From Sphaerotilus microaerophilus (lineage in GTDB: Bacteria > Pseudomonadota > Gammaproteobacteria > Burkholderiales > Burkholderiaceae_C): DNA of 64,000 bases. The stretch covers positions 5,890,001-5,954,000 of the forward strand of contig NZ_AP025730.1 of NCBI RefSeq assembly GCF_023734135.1. The letters run 5' to 3'. The stretch's first letter is position 1, and every line of letters begins with the position of its first letter. Of this stretch, positions 46,103 to 55,974 are shown in pieces. Position numbers and translations under genes: made by a program. Under the pieces are notes generated by a model that was not told the origin of the DNA, did not search any database, and saw only the letters and a program-made list of their open reading frames with translations.

Positions 46103-46530
46103 TGCGAGCCCTGCTCGACGTGAATGTACTCATCGCCGTTCACGATGCGGACCACATTCACCACACCCGCGCACTGGCCTGGCTGGCCACCGAAGTCCGC
46201 CACGGCTGGGCCAGTTGCCCACTGACGCAAAACGGTTGCCTGCGCATCATGAGTCAGCCGGGATACGTCAACCCGGCTCCGTTGGCGCAGGTCACGGCCA
46301 TGCTGCAGCGCTCGACCGCCACGCGGCACCACGCCTTCTGGCCGGACGATCTGAGCGTGCTGGATGCGCAGTCCTTCGACCATGCCCAGGTGCACGGCCA
46401 CCGCCAACTGACCGATCTCTACTTGCTCGGCTTGGCCGTGCGGCACGGCGGGCGCCTCGTCACCTTCGACCAGCGCATACCGCTGTCGGCCGTGCGCGGG
46501 GCCTGCCCGGAACACCTCGTCGTGCTGTAG
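46102..46530 (+). CDS. VapC-like PIN-domain ribonuclease toxin
   Basis: 142 residues from ATG 46102 (GTG 46099 is one codon longer). PIN fold: first aspartate in LLDVNVLIAVHDADH, a central glutamate/aspartate region, RQLTDLYLLGLA, and a C-terminal aspartate in LVTFDQRI. VapC toxins cut initiator tRNA or rRNA when the antitoxin is lost. Coupled to the antitoxin by an overlapping stop/start. Confidence 0.9.
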   Translation: MRALLDVNVLIAVHDADHIHHTRALAWLATEVRHGWASCPLTQNGCLRIMSQPGYVNPAPLAQVTAMLQRSTATRHHAFWPDDLSVLDAQSFDHAQVHGHRQLTDLYLLGLAVRHGGRLVTFDQRIPLSAVRGACPEHLVVL

Positions 46531-46539
46531 GCCCCTTCG

Positions 46540-46557
46540 GCCTCAACCTGTTGAGGC
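46540..46557. terminator. Hairpin between convergent vapC and galE
   Basis: Perfect 8-base stem GCCTCAAC / GTTGAGGC with a two-base apex. It sits between the vapC stop and the galE stop and may serve both strands. It lacks a clear T-run, so efficiency is uncertain. Confidence 0.45.
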
Positions 46558-46569
46558 TGAGCGACGGCT

Positions 46570-47592
46570 TCAGGCCGCCGACTCAAACCCGTTCGGATTC
46601 CGACTCTGCCAGCGCCAGGAGTCCTCGCACATCTCGCGCAGGCCGCGCTGGGCCTTCCAGCCCAGCAGCGTCTGAGCCGCGGCCGGGTCGGCATAGCAGG
46701 ACGCCACGTCGCCCGGGCGACGATCGACGATCTGGTGCGCGATCGCCCGGCCGCTGGCCGCCTCGAAGGCCTTGATGACCTCCAGCACGCTGTAGCCCTG
46801 GCCGGTACCGAGGTTGACGGTGAGCGAGCGCTCGCGCTCCAGCAGGTGCTTGACCGCGGCGACGTGGCCCTCGGCCAGGTCCATCACGTGGATGTAGTCG
46901 CGCACCCCCGTGCCGTCGGGTGTGTCGTAGTCGCCGCCGTAGACCGAGAGCTGCGCGCGCTTGCCCACCGCCACCTGGGTGACATAGGGCATCAGGTTGT
47001 TGGGGATGCCGCGCGGGTCCTCGCCGATCGTGCCGCTGGGATGCGCGCCGACCGGGTTGAAGTAGCGCAGGTAGGCGATCTTCCAGCTCGGGTCGCAGCG
47101 CTCCAGCTCGTTGAGCAGCTGCTCGCCCATCAGCTTGGTCAGGCCATAGGGGTTGGTGGCGAAGAGCGGCGAATCCTCGGTGATCGGCAGCTTTTCGGGC
47201 GAGCCGTAGACGGTGGCCGAGGAGCTGAACACCAGGGCGCGCACACCGGCGTCGCTCATCGCCTGACCGACGCTGACCAGCCCGCCCAGGTTGTTGCGGA
47301 AGTACTCCAGCGGCTTCTGGGTCGATTCGCCCACCGCCTTGTGCGCGGCGAAATGGATCACGGCGCGGGCATCGTGCTTCTGGATCACCTCGCGCACCCG
47401 GGCGGTGTCGTTGACATCGCCAGGCTCGAACACCGGCGCCTCGCCGATCAGCCCCTCCAGGCGCTGCAGCACCTTGGGCGAGCTGTTGGCGAAGTTGTCG
47501 AAGCCCACCACCCGGTAGCCCGCGTTGCGCAGCGCGACCCAGGTGTGCGAGCCGATGTAGCCGGTGGCGCCGGTGAGGAGGATGGTGGTCAT
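46570..47592 (-). CDS. galE: UDP-glucose 4-epimerase
   Basis: 340 residues. Extended SDR with NAD motif TGATGYIGSHTW, the serine/threonine in SSSATVYGSPEKLP, and the catalytic Tyr-Lys in NPYGLTKLMGE. It interconverts UDP-glucose and UDP-galactose for surface polysaccharide synthesis. Stand-alone; divergent from ubiJ with about 146 bases between. Confidence 0.97.
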   Translation of the reverse strand: MTTILLTGATGYIGSHTWVALRNAGYRVVGFDNFANSSPKVLQRLEGLIGEAPVFEPGDVNDTARVREVIQKHDARAVIHFAAHKAVGESTQKPLEYFRNNLGGLVSVGQAMSDAGVRALVFSSSATVYGSPEKLPITEDSPLFATNPYGLTKLMGEQLLNELERCDPSWKIAYLRYFNPVGAHPSGTIGEDPRGIPNNLMPYVTQVAVGKRAQLSVYGGDYDTPDGTGVRDYIHVMDLAEGHVAAVKHLLERERSLTVNLGTGQGYSVLEVIKAFEAASGRAIAHQIVDRRPGDVASCYADPAAAQTLLGWKAQRGLREMCEDSWRWQSRNPNGFESAA

Positions 47593-47738
47593 GGCGGTAT
47601 CTGAACGGAGCGGAACGGTTGCTGGAGCTGCGCCAAACCGGCGCGCGTCGCTGCTGATTCTGGCAAACCACCATCGCGCCCCGGCAGAGGCGCTGCCCTC
47701 GGACCGGTGGAGTGTGAACAGCCACCTACAATTGCCGG

Positions 47739-48287
47739 ATGTTTCTCCAAGCGCTGCTCGAACCGCTGGGCAGGGAGGCGCTGGCGCGCACCACCCTGCT
47801 GATCAACCATGTGCTGAGCGCCGAGCCCGAGGCCACCCGCCGCCTGCAGGGCCAGGTGGGCCGCAGCATCGCGCTGGCCTGGCGGGCCTGGCCGGGTTTC
47901 CTGCCGCCGCCCCCGCAACCGCAGTGGACGATCACCCCCGCCGGCCTCCTCGACCTGGATGAGGCCCTGCTCGCCGCCCAGGCCGAAGGGCTGCCGCCCG
48001 GCACCGGCGAAGCCACCCTGACGGTGACGTTGGACGCCGCCGACCTGATGCGCTGGGTCTCCACCGGCATGCCCGGGCGCCCGCCGATGGACATCCGCGG
48101 TGACGCCGCCCTGGCCGCCGAGGTCAGCTGGCTGGCCGACCACCTGCGCTGGGACATCGAAGACGACCTGGCCCGGCTGATCGGCGACGCGCCCGCGCAC
48201 ACGCTGGCACGCTTCGGCCGCACGCTGGCCGAGGGGCTGCGCAGCTTCCTGCAGCGCCTGCGCCCAAGCGGCGGCGGCTCGGCCTGA
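47739..48287 (+). CDS. ubiJ: UbiJ-like SCP2-domain ubiquinone accessory factor
   Basis: 182 residues. An SCP2 sterol-carrier-like domain ([32 protein letters not shown]) followed by a helical tail. UbiJ organises the soluble Ubi complex that synthesises ubiquinone and binds its lipid intermediates. It lies 40 bases before ubiB, the usual neighbour; ubiE is not seen here. E. coli UbiJ is about 201 residues, so this is slightly short but complete. Confidence 0.85.
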   Translation: MFLQALLEPLGREALARTTLLINHVLSAEPEATRRLQGQVGRSIALAWRAWPGFLPPPPQPQWTITPAGLLDLDEALLAAQAEGLPPGTGEATLTVTLDAADLMRWVSTGMPGRPPMDIRGDAALAAEVSWLADHLRWDIEDDLARLIGDAPAHTLARFGRTLAEGLRSFLQRLRPSGGGSA

Positions 48288-48327
48288 ACCGCCGCCGCCT
48301 GCACACACGCTTCCCCGCTCCTTCCCG

Positions 48328-49893
48328 ATGAAACACTGGCCACGCCTGGCCCTGATCGCCTGGGTCATGCTGCGCCACGGCATGGACCAGCTGGTGCTGA
48401 ACCAGCTGCGCCACCACCGCGGCCTGCGCCTGCTCGCCCGCCTGCTGGCGCTGGGCCGCACCCACGACGCGCCGCGCGGCGTGCGCCTGCGCCTGGCGCT
48501 GGAGCGGCTGGGGCCGATCTTCGTCAAGTTCGGCCAGGTGCTGTCCACCCGGCGCGACCTGCTGCCGCCGGACATCGCCGACGAGCTGGCCAAGCTGCAG
48601 GACCAGGTGCCGCCCTTCCCGAGCGAGCAGGCCCGCGCGATCGTCGAGCGCTCGCTGGGCCGGCCGATCGAGGAGGCGTTTGCCAGCTTCGACACCGACC
48701 CGGTGGCCAGCGCCTCGATCGCGCAGGTGCACTTCGCCACCCTGCACGACGGCCGCGAGGTGGCGGTGAAGGTGCTGCGCCCGGGCATGGTCGACGTGAT
48801 CGACGCCGACCTGGGTCTGCTGCGCGCAGCGGCGGCCTGGCTGGAGCGCGTCTCGGCCGACGGCCGGCGGCTGCGCCCGCGCGAGGTGGTGGCCGAGTTC
48901 GACAAGTACCTGCACGACGAGCTGGACATGGTGCGCGAGGCGGCCAACGCCACCCAGCTGCGCCGCAACATGGCCGGGCTGGACCTGCTGATCGCCCCGG
49001 AGATGCATTGGGACCTCTCCACCGCCGACGTGCTGGTGATGGAGCGCATGAAGGGCCTGCCGATCAGCCAGGTGGACCGGCTGCGCGAGGCGGGCGTGGA
49101 CATCCCCAAGCTGGCGCGCGACGGCGTGACGATCTTCTTCACCCAGGTGTTCCGCGACGGCTTCTTCCACGCCGACATGCACCCGGGCAACATCATGGTG
49201 TCGGTGGCGCCGGAGACCTTCGGGCGCTACATCGCGCTGGACTTCGGCATCGTCGGCACACTTGACGAGCGCGACAAGGCCTACCTGGCGCAGAACTTCC
49301 TGGCCTTCTTCCGGCGCGACTACCGTCGCGTGGCCGAGCTGCACATCGAATCCGGCTGGGTGCCGGCCAGCACCCGGGTGGACGAGCTCGAAGGCGCGGT
49401 GCGCGCGGTCTGCGAGCCGCACTTCGACCGCCCGCTCAAGGACATCTCGCTCGGCCAGGTGCTGCTGCGGCTGTTCCAGACCTCGCGGCGCTTCAACGTC
49501 GAGATCCAGCCGCAGCTCGTGCTGCTGCAGAAGACGCTGCTCAACGTCGAAGGCCTGGGCCGCCAGCTCGACCCCGAGCTGGACCTCTGGGCCACCGCCA
49601 AGCCCTTCCTGGAACGCTGGATGAACGAGCAGATCGGCTGGCGCGCCCTGCTCGACTCGCTCAAGGACGAAGCGCCGCAGTACGCCAAGCTGCTGCCGCA
49701 GCTGCCGCGCCTGCTGCACGACGCACTGCAGGCCCAGGCCCGCACGGCCGACGGCCCCTCGCGCGAGCTGGTTGCCGCATTGCTGATCGAGCAGCGCCGC
49801 ACCAACCGGCTGCTGCAGGGCCTCGTCTGGGCGGTGGCCGGCTTTGTCGTTGGCGCGCTGGCGGCCAACCTGCTGCTGCCCTGGATCCACTGA
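48328..49893 (+). CDS. ubiB: UbiB, ubiquinone biosynthesis regulatory kinase-like protein
   Basis: 521 residues. Atypical kinase of the ADCK/UbiB group: KxGQ motif in [19 protein letters not shown], the Ala-rich loop ASIAQVHFA in place of a P-loop, the VKVLRPG lysine, HADMHPGNI, and ALDFGIVG. The C-terminal helices ([20 protein letters not shown]) anchor it in the inner membrane. Needed for early ubiquinone steps. Operon with ubiJ. Confidence 0.97.
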   Translation: MKHWPRLALIAWVMLRHGMDQLVLNQLRHHRGLRLLARLLALGRTHDAPRGVRLRLALERLGPIFVKFGQVLSTRRDLLPPDIADELAKLQDQVPPFPSEQARAIVERSLGRPIEEAFASFDTDPVASASIAQVHFATLHDGREVAVKVLRPGMVDVIDADLGLLRAAAAWLERVSADGRRLRPREVVAEFDKYLHDELDMVREAANATQLRRNMAGLDLLIAPEMHWDLSTADVLVMERMKGLPISQVDRLREAGVDIPKLARDGVTIFFTQVFRDGFFHADMHPGNIMVSVAPETFGRYIALDFGIVGTLDERDKAYLAQNFLAFFRRDYRRVAELHIESGWVPASTRVDELEGAVRAVCEPHFDRPLKDISLGQVLLRLFQTSRRFNVEIQPQLVLLQKTLLNVEGLGRQLDPELDLWATAKPFLERWMNEQIGWRALLDSLKDEAPQYAKLLPQLPRLLHDALQAQARTADGPSRELVAALLIEQRRTNRLLQGLVWAVAGFVVGALAANLLLPWIH

Positions 49894-50025
49894 CACCGCT
49901 GTCACGCCCGGCCGCGGTCCGTTGGTGATCGATGTGGCGCGCAGCTTGCATGCACAGGCGTCAGCTGGCTCGATAATGCGCGCCGCACGCTGCTTGTGCA
50001 GCCCTACCTTCACGCGGGTCCTGGC

Positions 50026-51489
50026 ATGAACGTCACCCTGATCGTCTTCGTCGTGCTCTATCTGCTGGGCACGCTGGCCCTCGGCGTGTGGGCAGGCACA
50101 CGCATCAAGAACACCGCCGACTTCGCCATCGCCGGGCGCAGCCTGCCGCTGATCATGGTGGTGACCACCACCTTCGCGACCTGGTTCGGCGCCGAGACGG
50201 TGATGGGCATCCCGGCCAAGTTCGTGCAGGGCGGCCTGAACGCCATCGTCGAGGACCCCTTCGGCGCCGGCACCTGCCTGATCCTGGTGGGCCTGTTCTT
50301 CGCCAGCAAGCTCTACCGGATGAACCTGCTGACGATCGGCGACTTCTACCGCCAGCGCTACGGCAAGGGCATCGAGGTGTTCTGCTCGGCCGCCATCATC
50401 CTGAGCTACCTGGGCTGGGTGGCGGCGCAGATCACCGCCCTAGGCCTGGTGTTCTCGGTGCTGACCAATGGCGCGATGAGCGAGACCGCCGGCATGATCG
50501 TGGGCACCCTGGCGGTGCTGGTCTACGTGGTCGTCGGCGGCTTCCTGGCCGTGGCCTGGACCGACTTCATCCAGATGATCGTGCTGGTGGTGGGCATGTC
50601 GATCATCGCCTGGTTCTCGGCCGACCTGGCCGGTGGCGCCGGGGTGGTGCTCGACAAGATCGCCTCGCAGGACCTCTGGCGCTTCCTGCCTGAGCCGAGC
50701 TTCCACGACGTGGCCTTCTTCATCGGCGCGGGCCTGACCATGATGCTGGGCAGCATCCCGCAGCAGGACGTCTACCAGCGCGTGATGTCGGCCAAGGACG
50801 CACGGACGGCGCGCAATGGCGCGGTGATCGGTGGCGCGAGCTACATCCTGTTCGCCTTCGTGCCCATGTTCGTGGTCGCCAGTGCCGTGGTGGTGATGGG
50901 CGAACAGGCCATGACGCTGGCCAAGGACGACTACCAGCGCGTGCTGCCCACCTTCGTGATGGCCAAGATGCCGCTGGTGATGCAGATCCTGTTCTTCGGC
51001 GCGCTGCTGTCGGCCATCAAGAGCACCTCGTCGGCCACGCTGCTGGCCCCGGCCACCAGCTTCGTCGAGAACATCCTGAAGAACCTGCGCCCGCACATGG
51101 GCGACCGCCAGCAGCTGCGCGCGATGCGCTTTTCCATCGTCGCCTTCGCCGGCCTGGTGCTGGCCTACGCGATCGCGATGCAGGGCACCTCGATCTACGA
51201 CCTGGTGTCCTCGGCCTACCAGATCACGCTGGTGGGCGCCTTCGTGCCGCTGGTGTTCGGCCTGTACTGGCAGCGCTCCACGACCCAGGGCGCGATCGCC
51301 TCAGTCACGGCCGGGATCGCGGTGTGGATCGTCTTCCTGCCGCAGGTCAGCCTGCTGGGCGAGTTCTTCCCCGGCCAGCTCGCCGGCTTGATCGCGGCCG
51401 TGGTCGGCATGCTGGCGGGTTCGCTGCTGCCGCAGGTGCTGGTCAACCGCCACGACCCGGACCACCACGTCAAGGGGCTGAACGCCTGA
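50026..51489 (+). CDS. Sodium:solute symporter family protein
   Basis: 487 residues from ATG 50026 (MNVTLIVFVV). About 13 hydrophobic helices. SSS-family features include DFAIAGRSLPLIMVV, WFGAETVMGIPAKFV and GSIPQQDVYQRVMSAKD. These secondary transporters couple sodium entry to uptake of amino acids, sugars or carboxylates; the substrate cannot be assigned. Single-gene unit between ubiB and the fmdB operon. Confidence 0.92.
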   Translation: MNVTLIVFVVLYLLGTLALGVWAGTRIKNTADFAIAGRSLPLIMVVTTTFATWFGAETVMGIPAKFVQGGLNAIVEDPFGAGTCLILVGLFFASKLYRMNLLTIGDFYRQRYGKGIEVFCSAAIILSYLGWVAAQITALGLVFSVLTNGAMSETAGMIVGTLAVLVYVVVGGFLAVAWTDFIQMIVLVVGMSIIAWFSADLAGGAGVVLDKIASQDLWRFLPEPSFHDVAFFIGAGLTMMLGSIPQQDVYQRVMSAKDARTARNGAVIGGASYILFAFVPMFVVASAVVVMGEQAMTLAKDDYQRVLPTFVMAKMPLVMQILFFGALLSAIKSTSSATLLAPATSFVENILKNLRPHMGDRQQLRAMRFSIVAFAGLVLAYAIAMQGTSIYDLVSSAYQITLVGAFVPLVFGLYWQRSTTQGAIASVTAGIAVWIVFLPQVSLLGEFFPGQLAGLIAAVVGMLAGSLLPQVLVNRHDPDHHVKGLNA

Positions 51490-51595
51490 GTGGGCGCTGC
51501 AATGCGCCATGGCGCCCCGCGGCGTAATGCAGGGCACGCTGGCGCCCGGACCCTGCGCCGTATACTTTCTGGTTTTGCATCAAGGTTTTCGAGCG

Positions 51596-51895
51596 ATGCC
51601 GATCTACGCCTACCGTTGTTCAGCCTGCGGCCATGCCAAGGATGTGCTGCAGAAGATCTCCGATCCGCTGCTGACCACCTGTCCAGCGTGCGCAGCCGAG
51701 GCCTTTACCAAGCAAGTCACCGCCGCGGGCTTCCAGCTCAAGGGCTCGGGCTGGTATGCGACCGATTTCAAGGGCGGCGGCAGCAGCAGTGCCGCGCCCG
51801 CACCCAGCACGCCAGCGGAGTCACCAACCGCCGCAGCGCCGGCCGCGGCAGCGGCGCCGTCCACCCCCTGTGGCGGCTCCTGCGCGTGCCACTGA
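51596..51895 (+). CDS. FmdB-family zinc ribbon protein
   Basis: 99 residues from ATG 51596. N-terminal zinc ribbon MPIYAYRCSACG ... TCPACAAEAF, then a Gly/Ser/Ala/Pro-rich tail ending in CGGSCACH. FmdB-type proteins are putative regulators of unknown target. It starts the conserved fmdB-DUF502-aspS order of Burkholderiales. TATACT (51561) is a possible -10 element. Confidence 0.9.
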   Translation: MPIYAYRCSACGHAKDVLQKISDPLLTTCPACAAEAFTKQVTAAGFQLKGSGWYATDFKGGGSSSAAPAPSTPAESPTAAAPAAAAAPSTPCGGSCACH

Positions 51896-51908
51896 TGACG
51901 GCTTGCAC

Positions 51909-52571
51909 GTGAAGAAATACATCGTCGCCGGCCTGCTGGTCTGGCTGCCGCTGGCCATCACGATCTGGGTGCTCGCCTGGATCCTGGGCGTGCTCGATGG
52001 CGTGTTCCAGGCGCTGCTGTCGGCGGCCGGGGCCGTGCTGCCGGAGAGCGCCCAGCAGGGGCTGGCAACGCTGGCGCACGTTCCCGGGCTGGGTGTCGTG
52101 CTGCTGGTCACGCTGATGTTCCTGACCGGCATGTTCGTGGCCAACTTCGTCGGACAGTGGTGGATCAAGCAGTGGGACCGGCTGCTGGGCCAGATCCCCA
52201 TCGTCAAGTCGATCTACAGCTCGGTCAAGCAGGTGTCGGACACGCTGTTCTCCAGCAGCGGCCAGGCCTTCCGCGAAGCCGTGCTGGTGCAGTACCCGCG
52301 CGAGGGATCGTGGACGATCGCCTTCGTCACCGGTCGACCGGGCGGCGAGGTGGCCACCCACCTGCACGACGACCATGTGAGCCTGTACGTGCCGACCACG
52401 CCCAACCCAACCTCCGGCTTCTTCCTGATGGCGCCGCGCGCGGACGTCAAGCCACTGTCGATGAGCGTGGACGAGGCCCTGAAGTACGTCATCTCGATGG
52501 GCGTGGTTTCGCCTCCGACCAACGGCAGCGCCCCCGCGGCCGTGACCGCGACGTCAGCCACGCGAAATTGA
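51909..52571 (+). CDS. DUF502 inner-membrane protein
   Basis: 220 residues starting at GTG 51909 ([17 protein letters not shown]). Two N-terminal membrane helices (~5-25 and ~55-75, [20 protein letters not shown]), followed by the DUF502 soluble domain ([34 protein letters not shown]). Function unknown; conserved between fmdB and aspS. It lies 13 bases after the fmdB gene. Confidence 0.9.
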   Translation: MKKYIVAGLLVWLPLAITIWVLAWILGVLDGVFQALLSAAGAVLPESAQQGLATLAHVPGLGVVLLVTLMFLTGMFVANFVGQWWIKQWDRLLGQIPIVKSIYSSVKQVSDTLFSSSGQAFREAVLVQYPREGSWTIAFVTGRPGGEVATHLHDDHVSLYVPTTPNPTSGFFLMAPRADVKPLSMSVDEALKYVISMGVVSPPTNGSAPAAVTATSATRN

Positions 52572-52636
52572 CCGGGCCGGCCGCCTGGCCCGCACCCGCC
52601 TCACCGATACAGAACGAGCGACAACGGAGAACCTCC

Positions 52637-54433
52637 ATGCGCAGCAGCTATGCCGGCCAGGTCAGCGAACAGCTGATGGGCCAGACCGTGACCCTGATGG
52701 GCTGGGCCCACCGTCGCCGCGACCACGGCGGCGTGATCTTCATTGACCTGCGTGACCGCGAAGGCCTGGTCCAGGTCGTCTGCGACCCCGACCGGCCCGA
52801 GATGTTCAAGACCGCCGAAGGCGTGCGCAACGAGTTCTGCCTGAAGGTGGTCGGCCTGGTGCGCGCCCGCCCGGGTGGCACCGACAACGCCAACCTGGTC
52901 TCGGGCAAGGTCGAGGTGCTGTGCCACGAGCTGGAGGTGCTCAACCCCAGCGTGACGCCGCCCTTCCCGCTCGACGACGAGAACCTGTCCGAAACCACCC
53001 GCCTGACGCACCGCGTGCTGGATCTGCGCCGCCCCGCGATGCAGAAGAACCTCATGCTGCGCTACAAGGTGGCGATGGAGGCACGCAAGTTCCTCGACGA
53101 GCAGGGCTTCATCGACATCGAGACGCCGATGCTGACCAAGTCCACGCCCGAAGGCGCACGCGACTACCTGGTGCCCAGCCGCGTGCACGACGGCCACTTC
53201 TTCGCGCTGCCGCAGTCGCCCCAGCTGTTCAAGCAGCTGCTGATGGTCGCGGGCTTCGACCGCTACTACCAGATCACCAAGTGCTTCCGGGACGAGGACC
53301 TGCGGGCGGACCGCCAGCCCGAGTTCACGCAGATCGACATCGAGACCTCCTTCCTCGGCGAGGAGGAGATCCGCTCGATGTTCGAGGGCATGATCCGCCA
53401 CGTCTTCCGCAAGACGATGAACGTCGAGCTGGGAGACTACCCGGTGATGCCCTACAGCGAGGCGATGCACCGCTTCGGCTCGGACAAGCCCGACCTGCGC
53501 GTCAGGCTCGAATTCACCGAGCTGACCGACGTGATGGGAACGGTGGACTTCAAGGTCTTCTCCGGCCCGGCCACCACCCCGGGCGGGCGTGTGGTCGCGC
53601 TGCGCGTGCCAGGCGGCGCAGCAATGAGCCGCGGTGAGATCGACGGCTACACCGAGTTCGTCAAGATCTACGGCGCCAAGGGCCTGGCCTGGATCAAGGT
53701 CAACGACGCCGCCAAGGGGCGTGACGGACTGCAGAGCCCGATCGTCAAGAACCTGCACGACCAGGCGATTGCCGACATCCTGAGCCGCACCGGCGCACAG
53801 AGCGGCGACCTGCTGTTCTTTGGTGCCGACCGCGCCAAGGTGGTCAACGACTCGATCGGCGCGCTGCGCCTGAAGGTCGGCCACAGCGACTTCGGCAAGA
53901 AGAACAGCCTGTTCGAGGACCGCTGGGCGCCGCTGTGGGTGGTGGACTTCCCGATGTTCGAGTACGACGAGGACGAGCAGCGCTGGAATGCCTGCCACCA
54001 CCCGTTCACCAGCCCGAAGGATGGTCATGAGGAACACCTCGCCACCGACCCGGGCAAGTGCGTCGCCAAGGCCTACGACATGGTGCTCAACGGCTGGGAG
54101 CTGGGCGGCGGCTCGGTGCGGATCCACCGCGCCGAGGTGCAGGCCAAGGTCTTCGCTGCGCTGAACATCTCGCCGGAGGACCAGCGCGTGAAGTTCGGCT
54201 TCCTGCTCGACGCCCTGCAGTACGGCGCGCCGCCGCACGGTGGCCTGGCCTTCGGTCTGGACCGCCTGGTGACGCTGATGACCAAGGCCGAGTCGATCCG
54301 CGACGTGATCGCCTTCCCGAAGACCCAGCGCGCCCAGTGCCTGCTGACCGGCGCGCCCAGCCTGGTCGACGAAAAGCAGTTGCGCGAGCTGCACATCCGC
54401 CTTCGCAACGCCCAGGCGGCTGCCCAGGCCTGA
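52637..54433 (+). CDS. aspS: Aspartyl-tRNA synthetase
   Basis: 598 residues. Class II synthetase: OB-fold anticodon domain (1-~110, [20 protein letters not shown]), motif 2 [18 protein letters not shown], a bacterial GAD insertion (~290-420), and motif 3 [13 protein letters not shown]. It charges tRNA-Asp. Whether it also charges tRNA-Asn depends on residues I cannot judge with confidence. ATG 52637 has AACGGAGAAC upstream. Followed by a strong terminator. Confidence 0.98.
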   Translation: MRSSYAGQVSEQLMGQTVTLMGWAHRRRDHGGVIFIDLRDREGLVQVVCDPDRPEMFKTAEGVRNEFCLKVVGLVRARPGGTDNANLVSGKVEVLCHELEVLNPSVTPPFPLDDENLSETTRLTHRVLDLRRPAMQKNLMLRYKVAMEARKFLDEQGFIDIETPMLTKSTPEGARDYLVPSRVHDGHFFALPQSPQLFKQLLMVAGFDRYYQITKCFRDEDLRADRQPEFTQIDIETSFLGEEEIRSMFEGMIRHVFRKTMNVELGDYPVMPYSEAMHRFGSDKPDLRVRLEFTELTDVMGTVDFKVFSGPATTPGGRVVALRVPGGAAMSRGEIDGYTEFVKIYGAKGLAWIKVNDAAKGRDGLQSPIVKNLHDQAIADILSRTGAQSGDLLFFGADRAKVVNDSIGALRLKVGHSDFGKKNSLFEDRWAPLWVVDFPMFEYDEDEQRWNACHHPFTSPKDGHEEHLATDPGKCVAKAYDMVLNGWELGGGSVRIHRAEVQAKVFAALNISPEDQRVKFGFLLDALQYGAPPHGGLAFGLDRLVTLMTKAESIRDVIAFPKTQRAQCLLTGAPSLVDEKQLRELHIRLRNAQAAAQA

Positions 54434-54461
54434 CGCACAGGCCGTCAACCTGATCCGCACG

Positions 54462-54486
54462 AGCCGGCCCGCGAGGCCGGCTTTTT
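54462..54486 (+). terminator. Rho-independent terminator after aspS
   Basis: Perfect 8-base stem AGCCGGCC (54462-54469) / GGCCGGCT (54475-54482), five-base loop, then TTTT. Ends the fmdB-DUF502-aspS unit. Confidence 0.85.
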
Positions 54487-54598
54487 CATGGGTGCTCCGA
54501 AGCGCGGCCTTGCGCCAGCGCATCCTGGACATCAGGGTGGCGGCGCCGGCATGATCTCGCGCATCGCGGCCCGCCCGCATTACGCCGATGCTCGCGCC

Positions 54599-55375
54599 AT
54601 GTCGAGCTTCGAGACCGGCGGCCCACGCTCAGCGACCCCGTTGTACCTGATCCTGACCTTGGCAGCCGGTGGGCTGGGCCTCAGCGTGGCACTGGCCTGC
54701 GGCTGCGGCGCCGACACGCCGACGGCGCTCGCCGCGGTCGCCGTCGCGACGCTCGGCCACCTGGCGCTGCAGTGGCGCCGCCGTGCCGCGGCCAGCGGGC
54801 TGCAGGGCGGTCCCTGGCGGGACCGGGCAGACATGCTCGCCATGGGGGTGATCGGCGCAGGTGTCCTGCTCGCCGCCCGCAGTGGGCCGGGCCTGCTGGT
54901 GGTCGGCATCGCAGCCATCGCACTGGGCTGGGGCACCACCCGTCCGGGTCTTCCGGTCGCACCTGTCTGGCGGGCACTGGCTGCCGGCCTGGGCAGCTGG
55001 CTCACCGTCGTCGGGGTGGATCAGGCGCATCGCCATGGCTTCAGTGCGATGGGCGCACTCATGGGTGGGGGATTGGCATTGCTCGTCGCCGCTGCCCATT
55101 TGCAGAAGGTCCCTGGGCGTGACAAAGCCAGGCTCAGGCTGCTGTCCGGCGCGCTGGCACTGGCTGGCCACGCGTGGCTGCTCGGCTGGTGGTGGGCCGA
55201 CTGGCTGCCGACCTCGGCCTGGTGGGCACTGGCAGCGGCGCCGTTGAGCCTGGTCGCGGGCGTGGCGACGATGGCGGGCGCGAGCCGGCTCGGGCGGGGT
55301 TGGGGCTGGCTGGCCGCCCTCTTGCACGCACTGCTGCTGACCGCCGCGCTCTGGGCCGTGGTGGCGTTGCGCTGA
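54599..55375 (+). CDS. Hypothetical polytopic membrane protein
   Basis: 258 residues from ATG 54599; ATG 54551 and GTG-type starts further up are possible. Around eight hydrophobic helices (for example YLILTLAAGGLGLSVALACG, LGSWLTVVGVD, LLHALLLTAALWAVVALR) with short polar loops (WRRRAAASGLQGGPWRDRAD). No recognised family. It sits between the aspS terminator and nudB, an interval that is usually empty in related genomes, so it may be lineage-specific. Base composition is normal. Confidence 0.55.
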   Translation: MSSFETGGPRSATPLYLILTLAAGGLGLSVALACGCGADTPTALAAVAVATLGHLALQWRRRAAASGLQGGPWRDRADMLAMGVIGAGVLLAARSGPGLLVVGIAAIALGWGTTRPGLPVAPVWRALAAGLGSWLTVVGVDQAHRHGFSAMGALMGGGLALLVAAAHLQKVPGRDKARLRLLSGALALAGHAWLLGWWWADWLPTSAWWALAAAPLSLVAGVATMAGASRLGRGWGWLAALLHALLLTAALWAVVALR

Positions 55376-55451
55376 GCCACAGCCGATGCACGCGGCCGCA
55401 TTCCCGCGGCGTGGCATGAAGTAAGGTGCGGCTACGGCTATCCTCACCGGC

Positions 55452-55940
55452 ATGAACACTGCCGCCCTGCGCCCCCCCAAGATCCCGGAATCGGTCCTGG
55501 TCGTCATCCACTCGCCGCAGGGCGAGGTGTTGCTGATTGAGCGCGCCGACCATCCGGGGTACTGGCAGAGCGTGACGGGCTCCAGGGACCACGCCGACGA
55601 GCCCCTGCACGACACCTGCCGGCGCGAGGTGGCCGAGGAGACGGGCATCCTCGTCGGCTCCGCCGAGGTACCGGCGCAGGCCCTGCAGGACTGGCAGCTG
55701 CGCAATGTCTATGAGATCTACCCCGTCTGGCGGCACCGCTACGCCCCCGGCGTGACGCACAACACCGAGCATGTGTTCGGCCTGTGCGTGCCACGCGACA
55801 TCGCCGTGCGGCTCGCCCCGCGCGAGCACCTGCAGCATGTCTGGCTGCCCTGGCGGGAGGCGGCCGACCGCTGTTTTTCGCCCAGCAATGCAGAGGCCAT
55901 CCTGCAGCTGCCCCGGCGCAGCGGGATCGCACCCGGCTGA
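55452..55940 (+). CDS. nudB: Dihydroneopterin triphosphate diphosphatase NudB
   Basis: 162 residues. Nudix box visible as GSRDHADEPLHDTCRREVAE followed by ETGI. It removes pyrophosphate from dihydroneopterin triphosphate in folate synthesis. The start (ESVLVVIHSPQGEVLLIERA) and overall length fit NudB. Probably cotranscribed with the EEP nuclease gene 34 bases downstream. Confidence 0.93.
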   Translation: MNTAALRPPKIPESVLVVIHSPQGEVLLIERADHPGYWQSVTGSRDHADEPLHDTCRREVAEETGILVGSAEVPAQALQDWQLRNVYEIYPVWRHRYAPGVTHNTEHVFGLCVPRDIAVRLAPREHLQHVWLPWREAADRCFSPSNAEAILQLPRRSGIAPG

Positions 55941-55974
55941 CTTCAGTGACTTCAGAACACCCAGGAGGATTGGC

